Program-made: the position numbers and the translations under genes
The notes under the pieces: generated by a model
The model's input: the letters and a program-made list of their open reading frames with translations, nothing else
Databases searched by the model: none
Told to the model about the DNA's origin: nothing
NCBI RefSeq assembly: GCF_004803755.1
Contig: NZ_CP032311.1
Location: 3,550,501-3,614,500 of the forward strand
Source of the DNA: Pseudomonas sp. DG56-2
GTDB lineage: Bacteria > Pseudomonadota > Gammaproteobacteria > Pseudomonadales > Pseudomonadaceae
Reading direction: 5' to 3'
DNA: 64,000 nt
Shown: piece by piece, positions 36,602 through 42,984 of the stretch
Layout: each line of letters begins with the position of its first letter
How positions within the stretch are numbered: the first letter of the stretch is position 1

Positions 36602-36653
36602 AATCCACCTCGTTGAGTGTTTTGAAGAAGCCGGTCTAGCCACCGGCTTTTTT
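36576..36653 (+). ncRNA. Predicted short RNA in OOP-like position
   Basis: A rightward promoter (-35 TTGTCT at 36576-36581, 17-bp spacer, -10 CATAAT at 36599-36604) is followed after about 25 bases by a strong terminator: stem AAGCCGGT (36628-36635) / ACCGGCTT (36642-36649) and a T tract. It would give an RNA of about 43 bases opposite to the PR transcript, just upstream of the replication genes, as with lambda OOP RNA. The promoter overlaps the start of the small gene on the other strand. Confidence 0.55.
36628..36653 (+). terminator. Terminator of the OOP-like RNA
   Basis: Eight-base-pair GC-rich stem with six-base loop CTAGCC and a following TTTTTT, correct only for rightward transcription. 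Confidence 0.78.
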
Positions 36654-36748
36654 GTGCCTGCGATTCAGGCGTGCAGGTAATTGATGCCAGGTGCATCCGT
36701 GATACCGTTTTGATTCCACTCGAAACGTTGGTCACGGAGACCCGACAT

Positions 36749-37234
36749 ATGAAAATCGACAGAGCTCTTCAGAAAAAAATTCTTGAGCACCTGCGGGAGG
36801 TGTACCCGCGGGAGTCGAGCTCGGTTACAAAGATCGATGACCCAAGCCAAACCCTCGGAAATCTTTATTACCTTCGCGAGCTGGGTCTGATAGACATAGC
36901 GGCCAGCGACTACGTGAATGGAACAAAGAAGATTCACCATGCGACCATCACGGCCAAAGGCATCGACTTCCTTGAGGATGATGGCGGTGTGGGCGCAATC
37001 CTCGGCACGTTGACGGTCAAGCTTCATGAGGACACCCTCCGTCAGCTAATAGAGGCCAAGGTCCAGTCCGCGAGCCTTCCTGAGGAGCAAAAGAGCAGTC
37101 TCCTGAAAGCTCTCCGAGAAGCTCCTGGCGACGCCATAAAACAGCTGACAACGAAACTAGTGGAGGCAGGTCTGGACCATGGCTCGAAAGCAGGTCCACT
37201 GCTGCAAACGTGGATACAGAACGCCCTAGCCTGA
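36749..37234 (+). CDS. Widespread uncharacterised phage protein, winged-helix-like
   Basis: A 161-residue protein (starts MKIDRALQKKILEHLREVYP). The N-terminal 80 residues resemble a winged helix (LGNLYYLRELGLIDI, then ITAKGIDFLEDDGGVGAIL). The C-terminal part (KLHEDTLRQLIEAKV, then KQLTTKLVEAGLD) is helical. Close relatives occur in many prophages and mobile elements without known function. It is encoded opposite to the PR transcript between cro and the replication genes, after a rightward terminator. ATG 36749 is preferred over an upstream start 26 codons earlier. Confidence 0.75.
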   Translation: MKIDRALQKKILEHLREVYPRESSSVTKIDDPSQTLGNLYYLRELGLIDIAASDYVNGTKKIHHATITAKGIDFLEDDGGVGAILGTLTVKLHEDTLRQLIEAKVQSASLPEEQKSSLLKALREAPGDAIKQLTTKLVEAGLDHGSKAGPLLQTWIQNALA

Positions 37235-37245
37235 CTTCGTCCGCT

Positions 37246-37267
37246 TGCTCTTGACGCTCCAAGAGCA
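37246..37267. promoter_or_regulatory. Hairpin/nut-like element downstream of cro
   Basis: Perfect 8-bp inverted repeat TGCTCTTG / CAAGAGCA with a 6-base loop, in the 217-bp gap between the 36.7-37.2 kb gene and cro. On the leftward (PR) strand it reads TGCTCTTGG, similar to boxA (TGCTCTTTA). There is no T tract, so it is not a simple terminator. The position matches nutR. The rest of the gap holds no gene I can support. Confidence 0.4.
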
Positions 37268-37451
37268 GCACCCCTATCACCCCTGCCGGCCCCCAAAATT
37301 CCACGCAAAAAGCTGGCAGGGTGCTTTCGGCTTGAATGAAGATTTCAGTTGAACATGCCGACTTCCGGCCTTGTATGAGCAACGCAGTGTTGGGTTTCAA
37401 GAGGTCCATTTGCTCATTCCTACTGGTTAAATTCACAGCTACTTCGGCTCA

Positions 37452-37682
37452 CTACTGGCGGCTTGCCAGTGGGTGGATAATTTGATTCGGGGCCGGGCGA
37501 TGCTGTGACGGGAACGGCCGAATTTCTTCGGCGGTATAGGTCCCGTCGGCATGCTCTGTGACGTACACGTCGCGACCCAGTCGAAGCGCCTTGTTTAGCG
37601 AGCCCTGCGCCATTCCCAGCAAGGTGGCCGCCTTGGTTTGCCCGTGCTCGGCGGCAAAATCTTTAAGGTGTTTGCGACCCAT
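37452..37682 (-). CDS. cro: Cro-type repressor
   Basis: A 76-residue helix-turn-helix protein (HLKDFAAEHGQTKAATLLGM, then AQGSLNKALRLGRDVYV) of lambda Cro type. GGAGGAG precedes ATG 37682; the upstream extension of the frame crosses the operators and cI and is rejected. It is transcribed leftward from PR and should repress PRM and dampen PR. Confidence 0.83.
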   Translation of the reverse strand: MGRKHLKDFAAEHGQTKAATLLGMAQGSLNKALRLGRDVYVTEHADGTYTAEEIRPFPSQHRPAPNQIIHPLASRQ

Positions 37683-37712
37683 ATCACAGGTCTCCTCCGT
37701 TGGTATTAAACA

Positions 37713-37741
37713 AGTATCGCCTCCGGCGATTTGTTTATCAA
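37713..37741 (-). promoter_or_regulatory. PR: early leftward promoter
   Basis: On the reverse strand, -35 TTGATA (37736-37741), 17-bp spacer, -10 GATACT (37713-37718). Operator 37716-37730 covers the -10 and spacer; operator 37740-37754 covers the -35. It drives cro and replication genes. Confidence 0.72.
37716..37730. promoter_or_regulatory. Operator OR1 for CI/Cro
   Basis: ATCGCCTCCGGCGAT, a 15-bp near-perfect palindrome (6-bp arms ATCGCC/GGCGAT). Similar sites recur at 37740-37754, 37777-37791, 42401-42415 and 42426-42440. Confidence 0.75.
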
Positions 37742-37754
37742 CACCGGAGGCGAT
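37740..37754. promoter_or_regulatory. Operator OR2 for CI/Cro
   Basis: AACACCGGAGGCGAT matches the reverse complement of OR1 at 13 of 15 positions. Confidence 0.72.
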
Positions 37755-37781
37755 TGATAAAATATTGCCGTGAGGAATAAT
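37754..37781 (+). promoter_or_regulatory. PRM: cI promoter, probably giving a leaderless mRNA
   Basis: -35 TTGATA (37754-37759), 16-bp spacer, -10 AATAAT (37776-37781). The expected start of transcription, about seven bases on, coincides with the cI ATG at 37789. OR3 overlaps the -10. Confidence 0.6.
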
Positions 37782-37791
37782 CGGAGGCATG
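37777..37791. promoter_or_regulatory. Weak operator OR3 overlapping the cI start
   Basis: ATAATCGGAGGCATG matches the operator in one half (CGGAGGC, 9 of 15 in all). It overlaps the PRM -10 and the cI start codon. A GGAGG here lies only one base from the ATG, so it is operator rather than ribosome site. Confidence 0.45.
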
Positions 37792-38517
37792 AATAAACGC
37801 AAACGCGAACTCGAAGACTGGGAAATGGCCGAGTGCCTCACCCTGAAAGCGGCTGTGGACTCCTTCAATGAAGGGAAGTCCCGCCGAGATAGCCTTACGC
37901 AAGGAAAAATCGCCGAGGCGCTTGGGATCAACCAAGGCTCTGTGAGCGCTTACCTCAACGGTTACAACGCCCTGAACGTTAAGGTCGCAAGCGTTATTGC
38001 CGGACTGATATCTCAGCCAGTGGAGACTTTTAGTCCTCGACTGGCCGAAGAAATTGCGCAGTTAGCGCGCTCCAGCTTGGATACAAACGTCGAGCAAGGC
38101 CCGCCAATCATCTCCCCCACTCGAAGGATCGAAATTGTGGGCACAGCCCAGCTTGGAAACGATGGCTACTGGGTTGGCCTTGATATCGCCGAGGGATGGG
38201 TTGAGACCTGGTCACGAGATGAAGATGCATATGCCCTTCGCCTAAAGGGTGACTCAATGGCTCCTGCGATTCGCAGCGGTTGGATCGCTGTTTGCGAGCC
38301 GAACCACCGATTGGTGCCGGGCGAGTACGTCATGGTCACCACAACCGACGGCCAGAGTATGGTCAAAGAGCTGCTTTTCGAGAACGAAGAAGGCGTGAAC
38401 CTTGCTTCAGTTAACTCGGCCTACGGCGAGCGCCGAGTGATTGCTTGGGCGGACATCGACAAAATCCATTACGTAGGCAACATTCTGGCTCCAAGCAAGG
38501 TGCTTGGCCGCTTTTAG
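37789..38517 (+). CDS. cI: CI-type prophage repressor, LexA-like protease domain
   Basis: A 242-residue repressor. The N-terminal helix-turn-helix (SLTQGKIAEALGINQGSVSAYL, residues 35-56) binds the operators. The C-terminal S24 domain has Ser156 (GDSMAP) and Lys193 (MVKELL) for RecA-stimulated self-cleavage, so SOS induction is expected. The only Ala-Gly pair between the domains is at 71-72; the cleavage site is not certain. The start lies at the presumed transcription start, as in leaderless lambda cI. Confidence 0.9.
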   Translation: MNKRKRELEDWEMAECLTLKAAVDSFNEGKSRRDSLTQGKIAEALGINQGSVSAYLNGYNALNVKVASVIAGLISQPVETFSPRLAEEIAQLARSSLDTNVEQGPPIISPTRRIEIVGTAQLGNDGYWVGLDIAEGWVETWSRDEDAYALRLKGDSMAPAIRSGWIAVCEPNHRLVPGEYVMVTTTDGQSMVKELLFENEEGVNLASVNSAYGERRVIAWADIDKIHYVGNILAPSKVLGRF

Positions 38518-38558
38518 GCGGTGGGGAATCGGCCGCTGGATCATAGGGAGGGGTGAGA

Positions 38559-39056
38559 ATGGCAGTCGTTAAATTCAGCTATCGAGATGCGAAAGGCGAC
38601 GTCACGGAGCGAGAGCTGATCCAGTGGTCCGAGAACTCCAGCTACATTCAAGGCAGATCTCAAGGGGACACGTTTCCCAAAACCTTCCGTAAGGATCGGA
38701 TAATCGAATTTATGCAGGGTGAAGAACTGCTGCTGAATGGCGCGGCCCCTCCAGCCCCGAAGCTCAAACCTTCAGAGCTAGCTGCAACTGCTGCTTTGTC
38801 CAATCCCAACAAAGCAGCGAACGATCTCAATAAAATCCTGTTCACGGGCTTTCCTTCTACTTACAGGTCGGAGCTGGAGCAGCTTGCCGAAGGGCGAGGA
38901 ATGAATGTCGTCAAGACGCCAAGCAAATCATTAACATTCCTCTGCTACGGGGATAATGCCGGTCCATCCAAGGTTGCAAAGGCTCAAGAAGCTGGCGCGT
39001 TCATCATTGACTCTGACCAGTTTCTACATTTGGTTCAAACAGGCGAATTACCTTAG
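38559..39056 (+). CDS. BRCT-domain protein
   Basis: A 165-residue protein. The N-terminal 60 residues (VVKFSYRDAKGDVTERELIQ, then SQGDTFPKTFRKDRI) form a small WYL-like beta domain. The C-terminal BRCT domain follows (LFTGFPSTYRSELEQLAEGRG, then GPSKVAKAQEAGAFIIDSDQF). BRCT modules bind DNA ends or phosphoproteins. GGAGGGG precedes ATG 38559. It is co-oriented with cI, so it is probably expressed in the lysogen. The role is unknown. Confidence 0.8.
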   Translation: MAVVKFSYRDAKGDVTERELIQWSENSSYIQGRSQGDTFPKTFRKDRIIEFMQGEELLLNGAAPPAPKLKPSELAATAALSNPNKAANDLNKILFTGFPSTYRSELEQLAEGRGMNVVKTPSKSLTFLCYGDNAGPSKVAKAQEAGAFIIDSDQFLHLVQTGELP

Positions 39057-39058
39057 TC

Positions 39059-39370
39059 ATGCCCCTAACCAAGCCCAACCGGACTCCGGCAGCATGCGCA
39101 CTACTTCTCGCCGCCCTCCTCGCTGGCTGCACAACGCAACTGACAAGCGAAGGCGCGAAGGTTGGGCTTGTCACTGCCCCTCAAGCATCCGGCTGCACCA
39201 TAATTCATGAGTTTGCTGTTCAAGGTTCATCTGCTGACGATGCCTTGAATATCGCTTTGAATGAAACGGCGAAGCTAGGTGGAGATAGCCTGGGTGTCGA
39301 ATCAGTAAATGATATCGACGGCGACTCCGAGATCAACGGGGTTGCACTAAAGTGCCGGCAGGGAAAATAG
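39059..39370 (+). CDS. DUF4156-like lipoprotein
   Basis: A 103-residue lipoprotein: the signal peptide ends LLAALLAGC. The mature domain has GCTIIHEF and NETAKLGGDSLGVESV, typical of the DUF4156 family. It begins 3 bp after the BRCT gene. In a lysogen it would coat the inner face of the outer membrane; lysogenic conversion or superinfection exclusion is possible but unproven. Confidence 0.75.
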   Translation: MPLTKPNRTPAACALLLAALLAGCTTQLTSEGAKVGLVTAPQASGCTIIHEFAVQGSSADDALNIALNETAKLGGDSLGVESVNDIDGDSEINGVALKCRQGK

Positions 39371-39493
39371 CGTAACGAGAATTACCAAGCCCAACCAAGA
39401 GCTACACCGTGACCTCCAGGGCTTAAGAACAGACTATTAGTGACCGAGCTTGGAGGGCTTGGCATATATCAAATAAGAAGGGCAAGTTAATCG

Positions 39494-40546
39494 ATGAAAA
39501 GGACAAGCTTCGAACAACGGCTAAGGCTCGGGCGAACCCGGAGACATAGAGAGCTTCATCGCTTAAGAGGCAGAGCCCCCAAGCGCCTCAAGAGGGGGCC
39601 TTTATCGTCGTCTAGCAAGCCGGTATCTCTGGTCGCTCCAAAGCACATCCAGTTGCTCGATTCTGAGTCGCATCATGAGCTTGTCGGGCTCATACGGAAC
39701 CTGAGGAAAATCGCTAGCCAAGGCGGGCGAGTACAGCTCGACTTCAAGAATACTGAAAGGGTTCATAGCTGCGGTACGCTTCTCCTAGTTGCGGAGATAG
39801 ACAGACTCGTACGCTCCCTAGGAACATCTACCATCTCATGCACATACCCGAAGGATGAGAAAGTAGAAAAAGTCTTCCAGCAAGTCGGTCTGCTGAAGCT
39901 GCTCGGCAAGGATCATCGCCTTGAAATCACAGAGGAGGACAGAGACGTCTTTCACTGGAAGTACGCAAGCGGAATCGACGTTTCTCCGATTCAAGCAGAC
40001 CCTATTCTGAAAGGGATCAAAGCTCAAATTCCAAAAAACTATAGAAAAGTCGTTGTGGGCGTGGAAGAGGCAATGGACAACTCAGTCCACCATGCTTATA
40101 TAGAGTCGCGTGGAGACCGCATGAGCGGGCGGAATGATGAGGCAGATGCTAGAAGATGGTGGCTATTCGCCGAGGTTCTGGATGACTGGCTTCATGTCAA
40201 TTTCTGTGACCTTGGCATAGGAATTCCTAGAAGCCTGCCGAAAAGCTGGGCAGAGGAGGCAGGTGACATCGTTACATTAGCCTTATCCAAAGCCAAAAAG
40301 GATGTGAGAATGATCCGTAGGGCCTTTGAGGTAGGAAGGACTCGAACCGAGCTTGAGCATCGCGGCAAGGGGCTAAAGAATATAGCCATGGCTGCGGAGG
40401 AACTCGGCGGATTGTTAACGATCCATAGCAACGCAGGATGCATCAGAAAAGATTTCAGAGGAGGTGGTGGGCTGCCACGCGCCTTCATGTACAAACGCTC
40501 TATAATGGGCACCGTGATTCAGTGGTCAATTCCACTCAAAAAGTAG
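39494..40546 (+). CDS. STAS-like / GHKL ATPase fusion protein (cassette gene 1)
   Basis: A 350-residue protein. Residues 1-36 are very basic (13 Arg). Residues 45-145 are STAS-like (SLVAPKHIQLLDSE, then VQLDFKNTERVHSCGTLLL). Residues 180-350 are a histidine kinase-like ATPase: N-box VGVEEAMDNSVHHAY (E192, N196), G1 DLGIGIP (D239-G243), G2 HRGKGLKNI, final strand GTVIQWSIPL. There is no H-box, so it is more like an anti-sigma kinase than a sensor kinase. It is followed after 10 bp by a DUF4325 gene and then a membrane protein. Function is unknown. Confidence 0.82.
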   Translation: MKRTSFEQRLRLGRTRRHRELHRLRGRAPKRLKRGPLSSSSKPVSLVAPKHIQLLDSESHHELVGLIRNLRKIASQGGRVQLDFKNTERVHSCGTLLLVAEIDRLVRSLGTSTISCTYPKDEKVEKVFQQVGLLKLLGKDHRLEITEEDRDVFHWKYASGIDVSPIQADPILKGIKAQIPKNYRKVVVGVEEAMDNSVHHAYIESRGDRMSGRNDEADARRWWLFAEVLDDWLHVNFCDLGIGIPRSLPKSWAEEAGDIVTLALSKAKKDVRMIRRAFEVGRTRTELEHRGKGLKNIAMAAEELGGLLTIHSNAGCIRKDFRGGGGLPRAFMYKRSIMGTVIQWSIPLKK

Positions 40547-40556
40547 GTATGGAGAA

Positions 40557-40877
40557 ATGAACGTGGGCTCCATCTGCGTAACCAAACAATTCAGCGAATA
40601 CCCAGCCGGTCGCTACCGGAAGGATGGGAGTTTTTCCGGAGAGGTCTTTAGGGATGACTGGCTTGCGCCATACTTGGGTCGCCATGACATAGTCGAAATC
40701 GATCTTGATGGAGCGATGGGCTATGGTTCCTCATTCTTAGAGGAGGCTTTTGGTGGGTTGGTGCGGAAGCATCATCTAGAGCCATCCGTATTGCGAAAAA
40801 AACTGAAGTTCAAATCAGACGACGAACCCTCTCTCGTCGATGAGATATGGATTTATATCGACCATGCCAACTCCTGA
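40557..40877 (+). CDS. STAS-like DUF4325 protein (cassette gene 2)
   Basis: A 106-residue DUF4325 protein with the family signature SGEVFRDDWLAPYL, then VEIDLDGAMGYGSSFLEEAFGGL. STAS-like folds act as phosphorylation targets of GHKL kinases in partner-switch systems. It lies directly after the STAS-ATPase gene and overlaps the next gene by 14 bp, which points to a single functional unit. Confidence 0.82.
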   Translation: MNVGSICVTKQFSEYPAGRYRKDGSFSGEVFRDDWLAPYLGRHDIVEIDLDGAMGYGSSFLEEAFGGLVRKHHLEPSVLRKKLKFKSDDEPSLVDEIWIYIDHANS

Positions 40878-41343
40878 ATCAGGGGGCGTAGAGCCCGGAG
40901 ATTGGCCGACGTGGGGTGCGTTCATTCTCGCGGGGATCAGTTTGGCTTGGCAGTTTGTAAACGAGTGGCGAAGCGCCTCTAAAGAGAGGGTAAATTATCG
41001 GCTTGCCCGGATTGAAGCCCTTGAATCAAGTGTCGCTGAAATAAGATCTTTGGCCATGGCGTACTGGCTCCAGCCCGAAGAAAGCAGCTCTAGGGATAGC
41101 CTGATGCTAGTCCATCACATCAAAGAGCTTTCCGTTTCTGCTTCACGCTACGAGAGCTTCTTATGGCATGGGGTGGGAACGGATGTCATGAGGCTTAAGA
41201 TCGAGACCACGGGTGCCGACTTCCAGCAATCAGATAGAAAGCAATTAAAAGCGGACGACCCGTTTGTAAAGAAGTTCATGGCAACCGCAGCGGATGTAAG
41301 CAGGCGACTCAAAGATCGTCGTGATGAAATTGAAAGACGGTAA
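40864..41343 (+). CDS. Single-pass membrane protein (cassette gene 3)
   Basis: A 159-residue protein starting MPTPESGGVEPGDWP. One membrane segment near residues 17-34 (WGAFILAGISLAWQFVNEW) is followed by a long helical cytoplasmic part (ARIEALESSVAEIRSLAMAY, then a basic end). It overlaps the DUF4325 gene by 14 bp and is closed by a strong terminator. It is a plausible membrane effector or anchor of the cassette; I do not recognise a family. Confidence 0.68.
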   Translation: MPTPESGGVEPGDWPTWGAFILAGISLAWQFVNEWRSASKERVNYRLARIEALESSVAEIRSLAMAYWLQPEESSSRDSLMLVHHIKELSVSASRYESFLWHGVGTDVMRLKIETTGADFQQSDRKQLKADDPFVKKFMATAADVSRRLKDRRDEIERR

Positions 41344-41354
41344 TATCCGCGAAG

Positions 41355-41380
41355 AAGCCCGCCCGTGCGGGCTTTTTCTT
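41355..41380 (+). terminator. Terminator of the STAS-ATPase cassette
   Basis: AAGCCCGC / GCGGGCTT hairpin (41355-41362, 41367-41374) followed by TTTCTTT. Confidence 0.85.
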
Positions 41381-41418
41381 TGCCTGCTACGCTTTCCTGG
41401 ACACAGGAGGGCCACGCC

Positions 41419-41628
41419 ATGCCTACCAACGACCTCATTCCTTCCCTGATCTACAAGCTCAACGAAAATCAGCTCGCCATCGCCGAGGCTGTCGAAGAGC
41501 TGTCCAAGTGGATCGAGCAGATTCATGGGCCCGCCGATGGCTCAATCAAGATCCGGCAGTCGCTGGCGAAGCTGGACGACAACCTGGAGTTCATCACCCG
41601 TGGTGTGGCGAGGTTGATGAACGATTGA
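41419..41628 (+). CDS. Small helical hypothetical protein
   Basis: A 69-residue protein (MPTNDLIPSLIYKLNENQLA at its start, then VEELSKWIEQIHGP). It has a strong GGAGG site and lies between two terminators, so it is an independent small unit. The sequence is amphipathic and probably helical. Function is unknown; the ORF start 18 codons upstream runs through the terminator and is rejected. Confidence 0.68.
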   Translation: MPTNDLIPSLIYKLNENQLAIAEAVEELSKWIEQIHGPADGSIKIRQSLAKLDDNLEFITRGVARLMND

Positions 41629-41644
41629 GGCTTGCTTCCAGGCA

Positions 41645-41676
41645 AAGCCCGCCGCTCTCAGCGGGCTTTTCTTTGT
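41645..41676 (+). terminator. Terminator after the small helical gene
   Basis: AAGCCCGC / GCGGGCTT hairpin (41645-41652, 41661-41668) followed by TTCTTTG. Confidence 0.82.
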
Positions 41677-41688
41677 CCGAGTGGCTGG

Positions 41689-41910
41689 CTATGTACCCTG
41701 CCCCAAACCGTCAACCGCACGGGCATAGTACTCAGTGGCCTTTAGGATCAATAAGTTCTTTTCTTCCACGTCGATAAGGCCCTGATGCTGGTACTTGTCT
41801 GCCAAGGCCACAAGCTCGTCGTACTTCTCAGCTGCGCTCATCCGTATGCCTGGCAAAGCATACAACTCATGCCAGGTCTCCAGAGCCTTCTCTGTGTCGT
41901 CATCGTTCAT
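41689..41910 (-). CDS. Small hypothetical protein, leftward
   Basis: A 73-residue acidic helical protein (MNDDDTEKALETWHELYALP, then LVALADKYQHQGLIDVEEKN). It is opposite to its neighbours, converging on the terminator at 41645. It is probably a regulator-type small phage protein but is not recognised. Confidence 0.55.
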   Translation of the reverse strand: MNDDDTEKALETWHELYALPGIRMSAAEKYDELVALADKYQHQGLIDVEEKNLLILKATEYYARAVDGLGQGT

Positions 41911-42058
41911 GATCGTCTCCGCACTGTTTTACGGTAGAGGTTTCATGTACTCAGGTGGTTCAGCCGGCTCAGACAAAACTGCGATAGACGAGACTCGCAC
42001 CTCGAAAAGAGCACAAATGTACTCTATCCAGTATTGCGATTTATCCATCAGTAAAATA

Positions 42059-42074
42059 CTGTATGGATAAACAG
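42059..42074 (+). promoter_or_regulatory. LexA (SOS) box upstream of the DUF1654 gene
   Basis: CTGTATGGATAAACAG, identical to the box before dam (5569-5584), 17 bp before the ATG of the DUF1654 gene. Confidence 0.85.
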
Positions 42075-42090
42075 CTAAGGAGTAGTGCTC

Positions 42091-42342
42091 ATGGCCAAAG
42101 CCAAGCCCCAGGAAAAACCCGAACCCACGTCGTACGAGCTCCTCGCCATGCGGATTCAGCGGACGATTAATGCAACCGCAGCCCAAACCTCCAAGCGCGC
42201 TGTTATCTACAAGGCCTCGGATGAGTTGCTAGAAGACTGGGATCAACTCCTGATGGATATCGACGAGGCCGACAACGTGACCCTGGCCCATCGCGACGAT
42301 GGTGGCGTCCTGGTCTCGTGGGTTGTGCCAAAGGAAGACTGA
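42091..42342 (+). CDS. DUF1654 protein, SOS-regulated
   Basis: An 83-residue protein with TSYELLAMRIQRTINATAAQ, then WDQLLMDIDEADNVTLAHRD, the pattern of DUF1654. This family is known mainly from Pseudomonas and includes SOS-inducible members. Start ATG 42091 has AGGAG upstream; the LexA box fits a damage-inducible gene. The molecular role is unknown. Confidence 0.83.
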   Translation: MAKAKPQEKPEPTSYELLAMRIQRTINATAAQTSKRAVIYKASDELLEDWDQLLMDIDEADNVTLAHRDDGGVLVSWVVPKED

Positions 42343-42360
42343 TTTTAACGATCCCTCTTT

Positions 42361-42384
42361 GCCCGCCTTGTGCGGGCTTTTTTA
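42361..42384 (+). terminator. Terminator of the DUF1654 gene
   Basis: GCCCGC / GCGGGC hairpin (42361-42366, 42372-42377) followed by TTTTTTAT. It isolates PL from upstream transcription. Confidence 0.85.
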
Positions 42385-42400
42385 TGCCCAAAGAAAATAT

Positions 42401-42440
42401 ATCGCCTGCGGCGTTGACTTTAGGTATATCCGGAGGCAAT
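42401..42440. promoter_or_regulatory. Left operators OL1 and OL2
   Basis: ATCGCCTGCGGCGTT (42401-42415) matches OR1 at 13 of 15 positions; ATATCCGGAGGCAAT (42426-42440) matches its reverse complement at 12 of 15. Together they cover the -35, spacer and -10 of PL. Confidence 0.68.
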
Positions 42441-42443
42441 ATT
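42414..42443 (+). promoter_or_regulatory. PL: early rightward promoter
   Basis: -35 TTGACT (42414-42419) and -10 AATATT (42438-42443), spacer 18 bp. It is overlapped by OL1/OL2 and points to the 42.98-55.9 kb early operon. Confidence 0.6.
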
Positions 42444-42984
42444 TATTCGTCGCTGCGTCACCACCGGCCAGCAACGAAAGCACCACCGCTCTTTACACAA
42501 CTCAATCGATTCAAGCTTCTGCCGGGAAAGGCGTTAGCGAATCCACATAGCCATGCGGCTCCCTAGGATTGGCCGTATCGACCTCGGTAAGCGGGAGCGG
42601 TAACACCACGAATATTTGAATTAGCGCCCTGAGCTTCGGCATTGAGGGGCGCCGGACCTCATGCACCCTGCCCCAATCACTCGGGCATTCAGAGCTGTAG
42701 CGTGCATGTTGTAAGGACCTGTGATCCATGGCGAACAGATGCTGATTGCCGCCATGAGGAGGAAGCTCGAAGCCCACACCGAAGACGAACGGCCAGCCCT
42801 GCAATCAGCGGCGGGTAGCTGGCCAGCAACGCTGACGCAATACCCCGGCCTGTCGCCAGTAGCGAGGCCGGGATCTTTACGGAAAGCATCACTGAAGCAC
42901 CTGGAGACGGGTGCTTTGGGATGCGGACGAGCACACACCGCGAATGCGGCCCCCTGCATCACTACCCCATGACGAGGATTCACC
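42444..42984 (+). other. PL leader: boxA-like element and hairpins, no firm gene
   Basis: This 541-bp stretch holds CGCTCTTTA (42487-42495), a match to boxA followed by ACACAACTC much like the lambda nut site, and a small GCC-GGGAAA-GGC hairpin (42521-42532). Two strong hairpins lie further on: CCCGGCCT/AGGCCGGG (42844-42872) and AAGCACC/GGTGCTT (42895-42916). An Arg-rich 16-codon frame (42553-42603) and an 83-codon frame (42721-42972) are open but unconvincing. It is best read as an antitermination leader. Confidence 0.45.

Noticed and set aside
36532..36735. Leftward 67-codon frame over the OOP-like RNA
   Set aside because: It crosses the terminator hairpin, lacks a ribosome site and conflicts with the better-supported 34-codon gene in another frame.
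37017..37436. Leftward frame of 139 codons between cro and the 36.7 kb gene
   Set aside because: About half is antisense to a convincing gene, and the rest lies over inverted repeats. Similar frames recur in Pseudomonas phages as non-coding shadows; no ribosome site.
42721..42972. Rightward 83-codon frame in the PL leader
   Set aside because: It runs through two strong hairpins, has a weak start context and no recognisable pattern. Left as part of the leader region.
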